A stretch of DNA of 64,000 bases from Pseudomonas entomophila (GTDB lineage: Bacteria > Pseudomonadota > Gammaproteobacteria > Pseudomonadales > Pseudomonadaceae). How positions within the stretch are numbered: position 1 is the stretch's first letter; each line of letters opens with the position of its first letter. The stretch spans positions 2,133,501 through 2,197,500 of the forward strand of contig NZ_CP070982.1 in assembly GCF_018417595.1 (NCBI RefSeq), written 5' to 3'. A program made the position numbers and the translations under genes. This document shows positions 45,915 to 53,993 of this stretch, piece by piece. The notes under the pieces were generated by a model. It ran no database searches and was not told where the DNA came from. It was given only the letters and a program-made list of their open reading frames with translations.

Positions 45915-46400
45915 ATGGCTTATCAAGGCTACATGCGTATCACCGGCAAGCTTCAAGGCCTGATTTCGGCAGGCTGCGGTTCCCAGGCGTCCATCGGTAA
46001 CAAGTGCCAGGCGGGGCACGGCGACGAGATCATGGTGCTCTCGTTCAATCACAGCCTCTCCAACCCCATCAATGCCATACGCACTACCCACCATCCGGTA
46101 ATGGTCACCAAACTCGTCGACAAGGCCTCGCCCCTGCTTGGCCAGGCGGTGGATGGTCGGGAGGTGGTCGACTGCGATATCCACTTCTATCGCACGCACC
46201 CGGCAGGGCACCGGGAAAAGTACTTCTCCGTCAGGCTCGAGGACGCGTTGATCGTGGCTCAGGACATCGACGTACCCCATGCGGTGCTGATGACGGATCA
46301 GGAAACCGAAGAGCGGCTGTACATCCGCTATCGCACCATCAGCTGGATTCATCACGCGGCCGGTACCAGTGGGCACGCCTCGTGGGGGGAGCAGTCATGA
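45915..46400 (+). CDS. hcp: Hcp-family type VI secretion protein (cassette 2)
   Basis: One hundred and sixty-one residues, paralogue of the protein at 40342 with the same motifs ('GLISAGCGSQASIGNKCQ', 'LVDKASPLLGQAVDGREVVD', 'HREKYFSVRLEDALIVAQDI', 'HHAAGTSGHASWGEQS'). AAGGAG precedes the ATG. It overlaps the next gene by ATGA as in cassette 1. Differences between the copies lie mainly in surface loops, perhaps adapting each ring to its own DUF4225 cargo; that is inference. Confidence 0.92.
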   Translation: MAYQGYMRITGKLQGLISAGCGSQASIGNKCQAGHGDEIMVLSFNHSLSNPINAIRTTHHPVMVTKLVDKASPLLGQAVDGREVVDCDIHFYRTHPAGHREKYFSVRLEDALIVAQDIDVPHAVLMTDQETEERLYIRYRTISWIHHAAGTSGHASWGEQS

Positions 46401-47111
46401 AGCAGAAGGATGAATTTGACCTGCGGCTGGATGAAGCGTTCTGGGAGGTCAATGCAACGGCCTCTCGATTGATTAGTTATGGTTGTGGTGTCAGCGCTCG
46501 GCATTTGCAGGACCGGCGGTTGCGGATGCAGTTCAATCGGGAGCTGGCGTATTACGCAAAGCGGGTGGTGGAAGATGTTTATGAGCGAAGAGTCAGTCCG
46601 GATGAAGGGTTGGAGTCCCTTAAAAAAGAAAGTGTATATATCCAATCTCAAAATCGTCGCATTCTGATGCAGGCCATGGGTGTAGTGGGGGGGTGTCGGT
46701 CAGGTACTGACAGGTGCGGGTATCTGCTATGGGTCAGCGGGGTTGTTATGTGCATTCGGCGGGAGCTCTCTACTTGCGCATGGGGCGAACAATATTTATG
46801 AGAATTCCAGGGGCCTCTATGAGGAGCGTGAGAATGTTCGAGGTCCTGTAAGGGCGGCCTATCAGAGTGCTTCAAAAGCCCTGGGTTATGGCGAACGTGG
46901 GGGAGATATAGCTTATCTGGGTAGTGATATGGCTTTGTCAATAGGTGTACTTTTTAGGCCTGTGCTGCGACCTGACGCTTGGCGGCTATTCAAATATTAT
47001 CGGGTGGATAAAGAAGCGGCTGTCCGACAGATGAGCAAGGGCGGGGTTTTCATTGAGGGAGCAGTGAACGGAAATACGGGATACCAGCTTTATGATGAGT
47101 ACAAAGAGTGA
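46397..47111 (+). pseudogene. DUF4225 toxin of cassette 2, frameshifted in a G run
   Basis: The N-terminal part ('MKQKDEFDLRLDEAFWEVNA', 'MQFNRELAYYAKRVVEDVY', 'MQAMGVVGG') matches the intact toxin to residue ~98. The frame is then lost in seven consecutive G (46687-46693). Reading on in the other frame gives 'VGQVLTGAGICYGSAGLLCA', 'AHGANNIYENSRGLYEE' and 'DAWRLFKYYRVDKEAAVRQM' to TGA at 47109-47111. One G fewer restores a full ~237-residue protein. The downstream part shows no further damage, so the change is recent, switchable or a sequencing error. Confidence 0.8.
46687..46693 (+). repeat. Seven-G tract interrupting the toxin frame
   Basis: The run lies exactly where the frame of the DUF4225 gene breaks. 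The corresponding site in cassette 1 reads gttggtggaaca and has no such run. Six G would give the intact reading frame. Confidence 0.85.
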
Positions 47112-47374
47112 CGTGGTTTAGTTTGTGTATGCTTGTCTTGGTTGATGTTGGTGTCTCCCGTTTCTTGTGGCGGCGCTCTCTAAGTACTAGGGTGGTTGGA
47201 GTTTTATCTAACCTTTATGGTATGGCAATGAGCGCAATTTATGTGGGGGTCTTTGGTGGGAAGGGGGTGGTGGTATTTTCGTTTGATTATGGGGCAGGCT
47301 TTGTGTGGAATTTCTATGCGGTGATGACGGTATGTGTGGGCATGATTATTTTTCATGTTTTCCATGTTAGGTGA
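47108..47374 (+). CDS. Small membrane protein, probable immunity protein of cassette 2
   Basis: Eighty-eight residues from GTG 47108, overlapping the toxin stop (GTGA). Hydrophobic helices 'FSLCMLVLVDVGVSRFLW', 'LYGMAMSAIYVGVFGG' and 'VMTVCVGMIIFHVFHVR' with loop 'VVVFSFDYGAGFVWNFYAV'. It has the same topology and position as immunity protein A, but the sequence is closer to the orphan at 43305. Intact although the toxin frame is currently broken. Confidence 0.7.
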   Translation: MTWFSLCMLVLVDVGVSRFLWRRSLSTRVVGVLSNLYGMAMSAIYVGVFGGKGVVVFSFDYGAGFVWNFYAVMTVCVGMIIFHVFHVR

Positions 47375-47413
47375 GTGTGGGGTGTGACATCTATACAGCT
47401 GGAGGAAATTTCA

Positions 47414-47485
47414 ATGTTCGAATACGTCGTTTTTGTGATCTTCAGCTTGTTGATGACTGCCTTTCATCGCTGGACAATATGGTAG
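47414..47485 (+). CDS. Possible 23-residue membrane peptide
   Basis: ATG 47414 follows GGAGG at nine bases and encodes 'MFEYVVFVIFSLLMTAFHRW' plus TIW and a stop. The opening F-E-(Y/F) and hydrophobic run recall the start of the immunity proteins ('VFEFVLVIL'), so it may be a truncated relative. Small size keeps confidence low. Confidence 0.4.
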   Translation: MFEYVVFVIFSLLMTAFHRWTIW

Positions 47486-47530
47486 GGGTAATACCTAATA
47501 CGTGTGCTGCATGGCACCGGCTACGCCGGT

Positions 47531-47692
47531 GATCGCGGGGCAAGCCCGCTCCTACAGGGTGGTGCAGGCCGGGAAGGCTGCGTTGTCACGTGGAGAACAG
47601 AGCCCTTTGTAGGAGCGGCTTTAGCCGCGATGCAGGCAACGCGGTGTCAGGCACCCGCCTTGCGGGTGATCGCGGCTAAAGCCGCTCCTACA
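47531..47692. repeat. REP cluster
   Basis: One REP unit at 47531-47558 (gatcgcggggcaagcccgct cctacagg) and an inverted pair at 47609-47692 with the inner stem cacccgccttgcgggtg. It marks the right edge of the accessory zone. Confidence 0.85.
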
Positions 47693-47741
47693 GAAATCGT
47701 GAAAAATCAAATGGATACGATTATTCCGTGACCCGCACGCA

Positions 47742-48221
47742 TCACCCTTCGGCAAACTGCCGCAACCGCTCGCCATCCAACCGGTAGCGCACCCATTCAT
47801 CCTGTGGCTGCGCCCCCAGCGACTGGTAGAAACCGATCGCCGGTTCGTTCCAGTCCAGCACGCTCCACTCCAGGCGGCCGCAGTTGTTCGCCAGCGCCTC
47901 GCGGGCGATGTGCCGCAGCAGCTTGCGCCCGGCGCCGTCACCGCGTTGCTCGGGCGTCACGTAGAGGTCTTCCAGGTAGATGCCATTGCGCCCCAGCCAG
48001 GTGGAATAGCTGTAGAAGTACACGGCAAAGCCGATGGCCTGGCCGTCGCGCTCGCACATCAGGCTGCGCACGGTGCTGCCTTCGTCGAACAGGCTGCGCT
48101 CGATATCGGCGAGGGTGGCCACCACTTCGTGGCGGGCGCGTTCGTAGTCGGCCAGTTCGGTGATGAAGGCGAGGATCTGCTGGGCGTCGCCGCGCACCGC
48201 AGGGCGGATGGTCAAGCTCAT
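47742..48221 (-). CDS. GNAT acetyltransferase, diamine-acetyltransferase-like
   Basis: One hundred and fifty-nine residues. Motifs are 'YLEDLYVTPEQRGDGAGRKL' (acetyl-CoA loop RGDGAG) and 'EWSVLDWNEPAIGFYQSLGA', which together are typical of the spermidine/spermine and thialysine acetyltransferase branch (SSAT-like). The substrate is probably an amine but is not proven. The ATG at 48221 (MSLTIRPA) follows AAGGAAG; longer starts are rejected. Confidence 0.88.
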   Translation of the reverse strand: MSLTIRPAVRGDAQQILAFITELADYERARHEVVATLADIERSLFDEGSTVRSLMCERDGQAIGFAVYFYSYSTWLGRNGIYLEDLYVTPEQRGDGAGRKLLRHIAREALANNCGRLEWSVLDWNEPAIGFYQSLGAQPQDEWVRYRLDGERLRQFAEG

Positions 48222-48349
48222 GGCATGTCTTCCTTGTGAAAGGCTACGGACCGTATCAGTAATGTGTATCTGTGCATTTTTCACAAACTGTACCGGTCGA
48301 GTTTCGCCGGGCTCCGTTAGTGTGACCACACGATAACCAGAAAACGGAA

Positions 48350-48979
48350 ATGCCCGCCATGCTTGCCTCTCTCGACCTGCTCAGCGCTTTCGTGCTGTTC
48401 GCCTTCGTCTCCTCCATCACCCCCGGCCCGAACAACACCATGTTGCTGGCCTCGGGGGTGAATTTCGGGGTGCGTCGCACCATCCCTCATGCCTTGGGGA
48501 TCAGCGTCGGGTTCATGGTGCTGGTGCTGGCGGTGGGCCTGGGGCTGGGCGAGGTGTTCAAGGCCTGGCCGCCGCTGTACAGCATCCTGCGCTATGCGGG
48601 CGCCGCGTACCTGTTGTACCTGGCCTGGAAGATCGCCACCTCCGGGCCGATGTCCGGTGATACGGCCAGTGGCCGCAAACCGCTGGGCTTCTGGGGCGCG
48701 GCGGCGTTCCAGTGGGTCAACCCCAAGGCCTGGGTGATGGCGGTGGGGGCGATCACCACCTACACACCGGCCCAGGGCTATGTGTACAACGTCATCGTCA
48801 TCGCTGCGGTGTTCGCCCTGGTGAACCTGCCCAGCGTGGGGATCTGGGTGATGTTCGGCAGCGCGCTGCGCAACCTGTTGCGCAACCCGCGCGCGGTGGT
48901 GCTGTTCAATGTCCTGATGGCCGTGCTGCTGGTGATTTCACTGTATCCGCTGCTGTTTGTAGAATCGGCGTTTTCCTGA
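48350..48979 (+). CDS. LysE-family amino-acid exporter
   Basis: Inner-membrane exporter of 209 residues with six hydrophobic segments. The family start 'AFVLFAFVSSITPGPNNTML' has the conserved TPGPN motif, followed by 'GVRRTIPHALGISVGF' and 'FQWVNPKAWVMAVGAI'. The exported compound (amino acid or homoserine lactone-like) is unknown. It is divergent from the acetyltransferase gene. The alternative start at 48359 would remove three residues. Confidence 0.9.
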   Translation: MPAMLASLDLLSAFVLFAFVSSITPGPNNTMLLASGVNFGVRRTIPHALGISVGFMVLVLAVGLGLGEVFKAWPPLYSILRYAGAAYLLYLAWKIATSGPMSGDTASGRKPLGFWGAAAFQWVNPKAWVMAVGAITTYTPAQGYVYNVIVIAAVFALVNLPSVGIWVMFGSALRNLLRNPRAVVLFNVLMAVLLVISLYPLLFVESAFS

Positions 48980-48996
48980 AGCAATGAGTGCAGTCG

Positions 48997-49869
48997 ATGG
49001 AGTTGATTCCCTGGTCCCATGAATGCGCCGAAGGCTTCACCTTGCGCGGCTGGCGCACACCACCGAGTGGCCGGCCGCTGTTGCACTTCCTGCATGGCAA
49101 TGGTTTTTGCAGCCTGGCCTACCAGCCGCTGTTGCTGCGCCTGGGCGAGCATTTCGACCTGTGGCTGAGTGATGTCCAGGGCCATGGCGACAGCGACCAT
49201 GGTGGGGTGTTCCGCGGCTGGAACCGCACCGCGGCGCTGGCGGTGGAGGCGTTCGCAACCGAGCGTGGCGAGTATGGCGAGGTGCCGCGGTATGCCGTGG
49301 GGCACAGCTTCGGTGGGGTGCTCACCGGGCTGATCCTGGCGGCCGAGCCTGGGCTGTTCCAGCGTGCGGTGTTGCTCGACCCGGTGCTGTTCAGCCGCGG
49401 CATGATCGGCATGATGGGGGCGGCGGCGATGGTCGGCCTGCACCGTCGCCACACCCTGGCGCGCAAGGCCGCGACCCGGCGCAGCCACTGGCCGGACCGC
49501 GAAGCGGCGCTGGCGTCGTTGCAGGGGCGGGGGATCTTCAAGGGCTGGAACGATGCGGCCTTGCAGGCCTATGTGGAGCATGCCATCGGCGATTGCGGCG
49601 AAGGCGTGGTGCTCAAGTGCCGGCCCAGCCGCGAAGTGGAGATCTTCAGTTCGTTCCCCGAGCGCATGTGGCAGAGCCTGACACGTATCCAGACCCCGAC
49701 ACGGATTCTCTACGGTGAACACACCTATCCCTTCGTGCCGCATTCGGTGCGGCGGTTGGCCGGGCTCAATGCCCAAGTGACCGCGCAGCAGGTGGCGGGC
49801 GGGCATTGCTTCATGCAGGAGGATCCGGCCGCCGCAGCAGAGCAGATAGTGGCGTTCCTGCAAGCCTGA
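48997..49869 (+). CDS. Alpha/beta hydrolase
   Basis: About 290 residues. Hydrolase fold: oxyanion region 'LLHFLHGNGFCSLAYQPLL', nucleophile elbow 'AVGHSFGGVLTG' (Ser in GHSFG), late acid region 'ILYGEHTYPFVP' and catalytic His in 'VAGGHCFMQEDP'. Substrate unknown. The preferred start is ATG 48997 (MELIPWSHE); a GTG at 48988 would add three residues. Only a short gap separates it from the exporter gene, so the two may be co-transcribed. Confidence 0.88.
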   Translation: MELIPWSHECAEGFTLRGWRTPPSGRPLLHFLHGNGFCSLAYQPLLLRLGEHFDLWLSDVQGHGDSDHGGVFRGWNRTAALAVEAFATERGEYGEVPRYAVGHSFGGVLTGLILAAEPGLFQRAVLLDPVLFSRGMIGMMGAAAMVGLHRRHTLARKAATRRSHWPDREAALASLQGRGIFKGWNDAALQAYVEHAIGDCGEGVVLKCRPSREVEIFSSFPERMWQSLTRIQTPTRILYGEHTYPFVPHSVRRLAGLNAQVTAQQVAGGHCFMQEDPAAAAEQIVAFLQA

Positions 49870-49890
49870 TCCCAAGTCCGGCGCCGCACC

Positions 49891-49918
49891 TGTAGGAGCC
49901 GGCTTTGCCGGCGAAGGG
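49891..49918. repeat. REP-like hairpin
   Basis: Single unit tgtaggagccggctttgccg gcgaagg with the stem GCCGGC, between the hydrolase and the efflux genes. Confidence 0.7.
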
Positions 49919-50059
49919 GCCAGTACAGTCAGCCCCCATGGATCAGATAATGAATTGTGCAGGCTGCTGTCCTTTTCGCGACGATTGCCTGCCGATTCGC
50001 GTGCGAACGACAGGCGCAGATTCCTTACGCTGACGCTCCCCCAATGGAAGGAGCCCAGC

Positions 50060-51196
50060 ATGAACCAGGCGGTCAGCCCAGACCCACAGCCTACCCTCGA
50101 ACAATCCTTTGCCCAGCGTCGTCAGCGTTGGCTGCGTTTCGGCCTGGCCGGCGCAGTCGGTCTGTCGCTGTTGGCCTACGGCGGCTACTGGTGGCTGGAC
50201 GGACGTTTCCTGGAGCAGACCGACGACGCCTACGTACGCGCCGACTGGGCGCCGATCAGCGCGCGGGTCAGCGGCTATGTGGCCGAGGTGGCGGTGGCCG
50301 ACAACGCCACGGTCAAGGCTGGCGACTTGTTGGTGCGCCTGGACCCGCGCGACTTCCACGATCGCCTGCGCAAGGCCGAGGCGCGCCTGGCGGTGAGCGA
50401 GGCGGCCGTGCAGGTGCAGCGCATGCGCTTGCGCACCTTCGCCGCCGAACAGGACGAGCAGGACCAGGCCATCGCCCGCGCCGAAGCCGAGCGCGGCGGT
50501 AGCCAGGGCGAGGCGCAGCGCGCCGAGGCGGACTGGCAACGTTACCAGCGCCTGGCCGAATGGCAGGCGGCCAGCGTGCAGCGCATGGAGCAGGCCCGTG
50601 CCACGCGGATCCAGGCCCACGCCCTGCAACGCGCCGCCGATGCCGAACTGGCCCGCCAGCAGGCGCGCAAGGCGGTGCTGGCCCAACAAGGTCGACAGCT
50701 GGAGGCCGAGCTGGTGCAGCGCCAGGCCGACTTCGACCAGGCCCGCGCCGAGGCCGCGCTGGCCCGTAGTGCCCTGGCCGATACCGAGATCCGCGCACCG
50801 TTCGATGGCGTGGTGGGGCAGCGCAAGGTGCGCCAGCAGCAATACGTCACGCCGGGCCTGCCGCTGCTGGCGGTGGTGCCGGTGGCGCAGGCTTACGTGG
50901 TCGCCAACTTCAAGGAAACCCAGCTGGCCCACCTGCGCCCGGGGCAGCCGGTCACGCTTGAGGTAGACACCTTTGGCCAGCACTGGCGGGGCACGGTCGA
51001 CAGCCTGTCGCCGGGCTCCGGCGCGGTGTTCGCCTTGCTGCCACCGGACAACGCCACCGGCAACTTCACCAAGATCGTCCAGCGCTTCCCGGTGCGTATC
51101 CACCTCGACCCAGCCGCCGACGACGCGCCCGGCTTGCTGCCCGGCATGTCGGTGATCGCCACCGTGGATACCCGGCAGGCACGCGATGAGCGCTGA
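50060..51196 (+). CDS. emrA: Membrane-fusion protein of an EmrAB-type pump
   Basis: HlyD/EmrA-family periplasmic adaptor, 378 residues. It has one N-terminal membrane anchor ('LAGAVGLSLLAYGGYWWLDG', about 30-49), the biotinyl-lipoyl half 'RVSGYVAEVAVADNATVKAG', a long coiled-coil hairpin (about 100-225, rich in Ala, Glu and Arg), and the second half 'ADTEIRAPFDGVVGQRKVR'. It links the EmrB transporter to an outer-membrane channel. GGAAGGAG precedes the ATG at 50060. It overlaps emrB by 11 bases. No outer-membrane channel gene is adjacent. Confidence 0.9.
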   Translation: MNQAVSPDPQPTLEQSFAQRRQRWLRFGLAGAVGLSLLAYGGYWWLDGRFLEQTDDAYVRADWAPISARVSGYVAEVAVADNATVKAGDLLVRLDPRDFHDRLRKAEARLAVSEAAVQVQRMRLRTFAAEQDEQDQAIARAEAERGGSQGEAQRAEADWQRYQRLAEWQAASVQRMEQARATRIQAHALQRAADAELARQQARKAVLAQQGRQLEAELVQRQADFDQARAEAALARSALADTEIRAPFDGVVGQRKVRQQQYVTPGLPLLAVVPVAQAYVVANFKETQLAHLRPGQPVTLEVDTFGQHWRGTVDSLSPGSGAVFALLPPDNATGNFTKIVQRFPVRIHLDPAADDAPGLLPGMSVIATVDTRQARDER

Positions 51197-52694
51197 AGAG
51201 AAGGTCAGCGCGCGCGCCTGGGTGGCGGTGATCGGTGGCTTGTTCGGTTGCTTCATGGCGGGCATGAACGTGCACGTCACCAGCGCCGCCTTGCCCGAGA
51301 TCGAGGGCGCGCTGGGTGCAAGCTTCGAGGAGGGCTCGTGGATTTCCACCGCCTACCTGGTGGCCGAGATCAGCATGATTCCGTTGACCGCCTGGCTGGT
51401 GCGGGTGTTTTCGTTGCGCCGGGTGATGCTGGTGGGCTCGGCGATCTTCCTGGTCAGCTCGGTGAGTTGCGCGCTGGCCCCCAGCCTGGAGGCGATGATC
51501 GCGTTGCGGGTGATCCAGGGGGCGTCGGGGGCGGTGCTCATCCCGTTGTCGATGCAACTGATCATCACCGAGCTGCCGGCCAGTCGCATCCCGCTGGGGA
51601 TGGCGCTGTTCAGCCTGGCCAACAGCGTGGCCCAGGCTGCCGGCCCGTCGATTGGCGGCTGGCTGACCGACATGTATTCCTGGCGCTGGATCTTCCTCCT
51701 GCAATTGCCGCCCGGCGTGGCGCTGCTGGCGGCGGTGGCCTGGTCGATCAAGGGCCAGGCTGGGGACCGCAGCGCCCTGCGCCAGGCCGACTGGCTGGGT
51801 ATCGCGGCGATGGCGCTGGGCCTGGGGGCGTTGCAGGTGGTGCTGGAGGAGGGCGGGCGCAAGGACTGGTTCGATTCGCGTTTCATCGTCACGTTCAGCA
51901 TCGTCGCGGTGCTCGCCCTGGCGTTGTTCATCCAGCGCCAGCTGTGGGGCGCGCGGCCGTTCATCAACCTGCGCCTGCTGGGCAGCTACAACTTTGGTGT
52001 CTCCAGCCTGGCCATGGCGGTGTTTGGCGCGGCGACCTTCGGCCTGGTGTTCCTGGTGCCCAACTACCTGTCGCTGGTGCAGGGCTACAGCGCCAGCGAA
52101 ATCGGCAAGAGCCTGATCGCCTATGGCCTGGTCCAACTGTTGCTGGCGCCCTTGTTGCCGCGGTTGATGCGCTGGCTCAACGCCAAGCTGCTGGTGGCCA
52201 GCGGGTTCGCGATCATGGCCCTCGGTTGCTGGCTGGGGTCGCAACTGACGGTGGATTCGGGCAGCAATGTGATCATCCCGTCGACCGTGGTGCGTGGCAT
52301 CGGCCAGCCGTTGATCATGGTGGCGCTGTCGGTGCTGGCGGTGAAGGGGCTGGACAAGGCGCAGGCGGGCTCCGCCTCGGCGTTGATCTCCATGTTGCGC
52401 AACCTGGGCGGTGCGCTGGGCACGGCGCTGCTGACACAACTGGTGTCGCAGCGTGAGCGTTTTCATTCGGTGCGGGTGGGGGAGGGGCTGACACCGTTCG
52501 ATGCCGCGCTGCAGGCGCGCCTGCCGGGGGGGATGGTCGACCCGCAGTCGCCCGAGGTGATGCAGACCCTGGCACTGATCGACCGCAGTGTGCGCGAGCA
52601 GGCCTACCTGATGGCCTACTCGGATGCCTTCTACCTGTCGTGCGTGGCGTTGCTGGGGTGTGCGCTGGCGGCGTTGCTGCTGCGTAGTCGCTAA
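51186..52694 (+). CDS. emrB: DHA2-family drug exporter, EmrB-type
   Basis: Fourteen-helix MFS exporter, 502 residues. Family marks are 'FMAGMNVHVTSAALPEIEGA', 'RVIQGASGAVLIPLSMQL' (motif C-like region), 'GPSIGGWLTDMYSWRWIFLL' and the late 'GSASALISMLRNLGGALGTA'. It works with the EmrA-type adaptor to push hydrophobic compounds across both membranes. The start overlaps emrA in another frame. A truncated TetR gene lies convergent behind it. Confidence 0.92.
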   Translation: MSAEEKVSARAWVAVIGGLFGCFMAGMNVHVTSAALPEIEGALGASFEEGSWISTAYLVAEISMIPLTAWLVRVFSLRRVMLVGSAIFLVSSVSCALAPSLEAMIALRVIQGASGAVLIPLSMQLIITELPASRIPLGMALFSLANSVAQAAGPSIGGWLTDMYSWRWIFLLQLPPGVALLAAVAWSIKGQAGDRSALRQADWLGIAAMALGLGALQVVLEEGGRKDWFDSRFIVTFSIVAVLALALFIQRQLWGARPFINLRLLGSYNFGVSSLAMAVFGAATFGLVFLVPNYLSLVQGYSASEIGKSLIAYGLVQLLLAPLLPRLMRWLNAKLLVASGFAIMALGCWLGSQLTVDSGSNVIIPSTVVRGIGQPLIMVALSVLAVKGLDKAQAGSASALISMLRNLGGALGTALLTQLVSQRERFHSVRVGEGLTPFDAALQARLPGGMVDPQSPEVMQTLALIDRSVREQAYLMAYSDAFYLSCVALLGCALAALLLRSR

Positions 52695-52732
52695 TCCCCT
52701 GAATTCAGGCTGGCGGTATTTTCGATGTGTAT

Positions 52733-52957
52733 TTATTGATATAGCGATGGTGGGTGTCGGTCGGGTTGCAGGCCACGCAGCAGCATGGCGGTCAGCGAGC
52801 GTGTGCTGGGTGCGGAAGTATAGAACACGTTGGCCCGGGGCAGGCCGGCGCGGGTGGCGATGTCGTCGACGCGGGAGGCATTGAAACCGTGGAGGGCGAA
52901 CTCTTCGCTGGCGGCGTCGAGGATCAGTTGCAGGTTGCGGTCGCGGATACTGGGCAT
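52733..52957 (-). pseudogene. TetR-family regulator with an internal deletion
   Basis: Seventy-four codons. The N-terminal DNA-binding domain is normal ('MPSIRDRNLQLILDAASEEF', 'FNASRVDDIATRAGLPRANV'). After 'FYTS' the ligand domain is missing, and the frame joins 'TRSLTAMLLRGLQPD', which resembles a TetR C-terminal end. So about 130 residues appear to have been deleted in frame. Either a decayed regulator or a minimal repressor without a ligand pocket. Its natural target would be the palindrome directly upstream and perhaps the pump. Surrounding 52695-53059 holds nothing else. Confidence 0.7.
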
Positions 52958-52972
52958 GGCAGGGACTTCTGA

Positions 52973-53000
52973 ATCGCTATATTTAAAAGTCTATAGCGAT
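52973..53000. promoter_or_regulatory. Palindromic operator upstream of the TetR remnant
   Basis: Perfect 9-base arms ATCGCTATA / TATAGCGAT with a 10-base spacer, 16 bases before the regulator start, the expected place for TetR autorepression. The half site TATAGCGAT occurs a further time at 52740-52748, behind the pump gene. Confidence 0.65.
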
Positions 53001-53059
53001 ACACTGTGGCCCTGCATCCCTCGAATTCAAGCCGGGCCTTCTACCCGGCTCGAACGCGT

Positions 53060-53977
53060 TCAGCTCGCCTGGTCGAGCCAGGTGTGGATCTGCTCCAGGG
53101 TGGCCGTGGCACCGCCGCAGACGATGACCAGCACATTGCCTTGCGCAGGCAGCGCCTCGGGGTGGTTCAGCAGGGCCAGCGCCGCGCCGCACGCAGGCTC
53201 GACCAGCAATCGGTGGTCGAACAGGAACCGTTCGCAGGCCTCAAGCGCCTCGCGGTCCGTGACCAGGTGGCTGTGCAGCGGATGATTGCGCGCGCAGGTC
53301 AGCGCCTGTTCAGCCACGCGCTTGGCGCCCAACGACGTGGCCACCGAGGTGATGGCTGGCAGCTCCACAGTGTGCCCGGCGGCGATGGCCGCGTGCAGCG
53401 AGGCGGCGCCTGCGGTTTCCACGGCGAGCACCGGCACATCGTGCCAGCCGTTGCGTTCAAGGCCTTCGACCACGCCGCTGAGCAAGCCGCCACCGCCGAC
53501 CGAGAGCACCACCGCGTCAGGCTTGAAACCTGCCGCCGCCACTTCGTCGATCATGCTGGCATGGCCCTGCCACAGCAGTGGGTCGTCGAAGGGGTGGATG
53601 AAGGCGTCGCCTGGGCCGATCAGCGTCTGCGCATGGGCGTTGGCTTCCTGCCATGAACCGCCCTGGACCACCACCGTGGCGTCTTCGAGGCGCAGCAGTG
53701 CCTTGGCCCGCTCGGTGGTGGTCTCGGGCACCACCACGGTGACCGGCACACCCAGCTTGCGCCCGGCGTAGGCCACCGCCAGCCCGGCGTTGCCACCGGA
53801 CGAGGAGACGAAATGGCGGGCGCCTCGGGCATGGTGCGTTTCGCAGGCATGGCCGACGCCGCGCAGCTTGAACGAACCGCACGGTTGCAAGGCTTCGAGC
53901 TTGAGCCAGACCGGGCGGCCGGCGGCCAGCGACAGTGGGCGGGACTCGATCAACGGGGTGGCGATGTGCAAGGGCAT
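53060..53977 (-). CDS. PLP-dependent serine/threonine dehydratase-like enzyme
   Basis: Three hundred and five residues, fold type II PLP enzyme. The cofactor lysine is in 'QPCGSFKLRGVGHA' (Lys about 37), 'SSSGGNAGLAVAYAGRKLGV' is the substrate/Asn loop and 'LSVGGGGLLSGVVEGL' is the phosphate-binding glycine loop. The family deaminates L-serine or L-threonine to pyruvate or 2-oxobutanoate, with no ACT regulatory domain here, so a catabolic role is likely. It follows the DauR-like regulator gene by 16 bases on the same strand. Confidence 0.88.
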   Translation of the reverse strand: MPLHIATPLIESRPLSLAAGRPVWLKLEALQPCGSFKLRGVGHACETHHARGARHFVSSSGGNAGLAVAYAGRKLGVPVTVVVPETTTERAKALLRLEDATVVVQGGSWQEANAHAQTLIGPGDAFIHPFDDPLLWQGHASMIDEVAAAGFKPDAVVLSVGGGGLLSGVVEGLERNGWHDVPVLAVETAGAASLHAAIAAGHTVELPAITSVATSLGAKRVAEQALTCARNHPLHSHLVTDREALEACERFLFDHRLLVEPACGAALALLNHPEALPAQGNVLVIVCGGATATLEQIHTWLDQAS

Positions 53978-53993
53978 GGGGGGCTCCGTGGCG

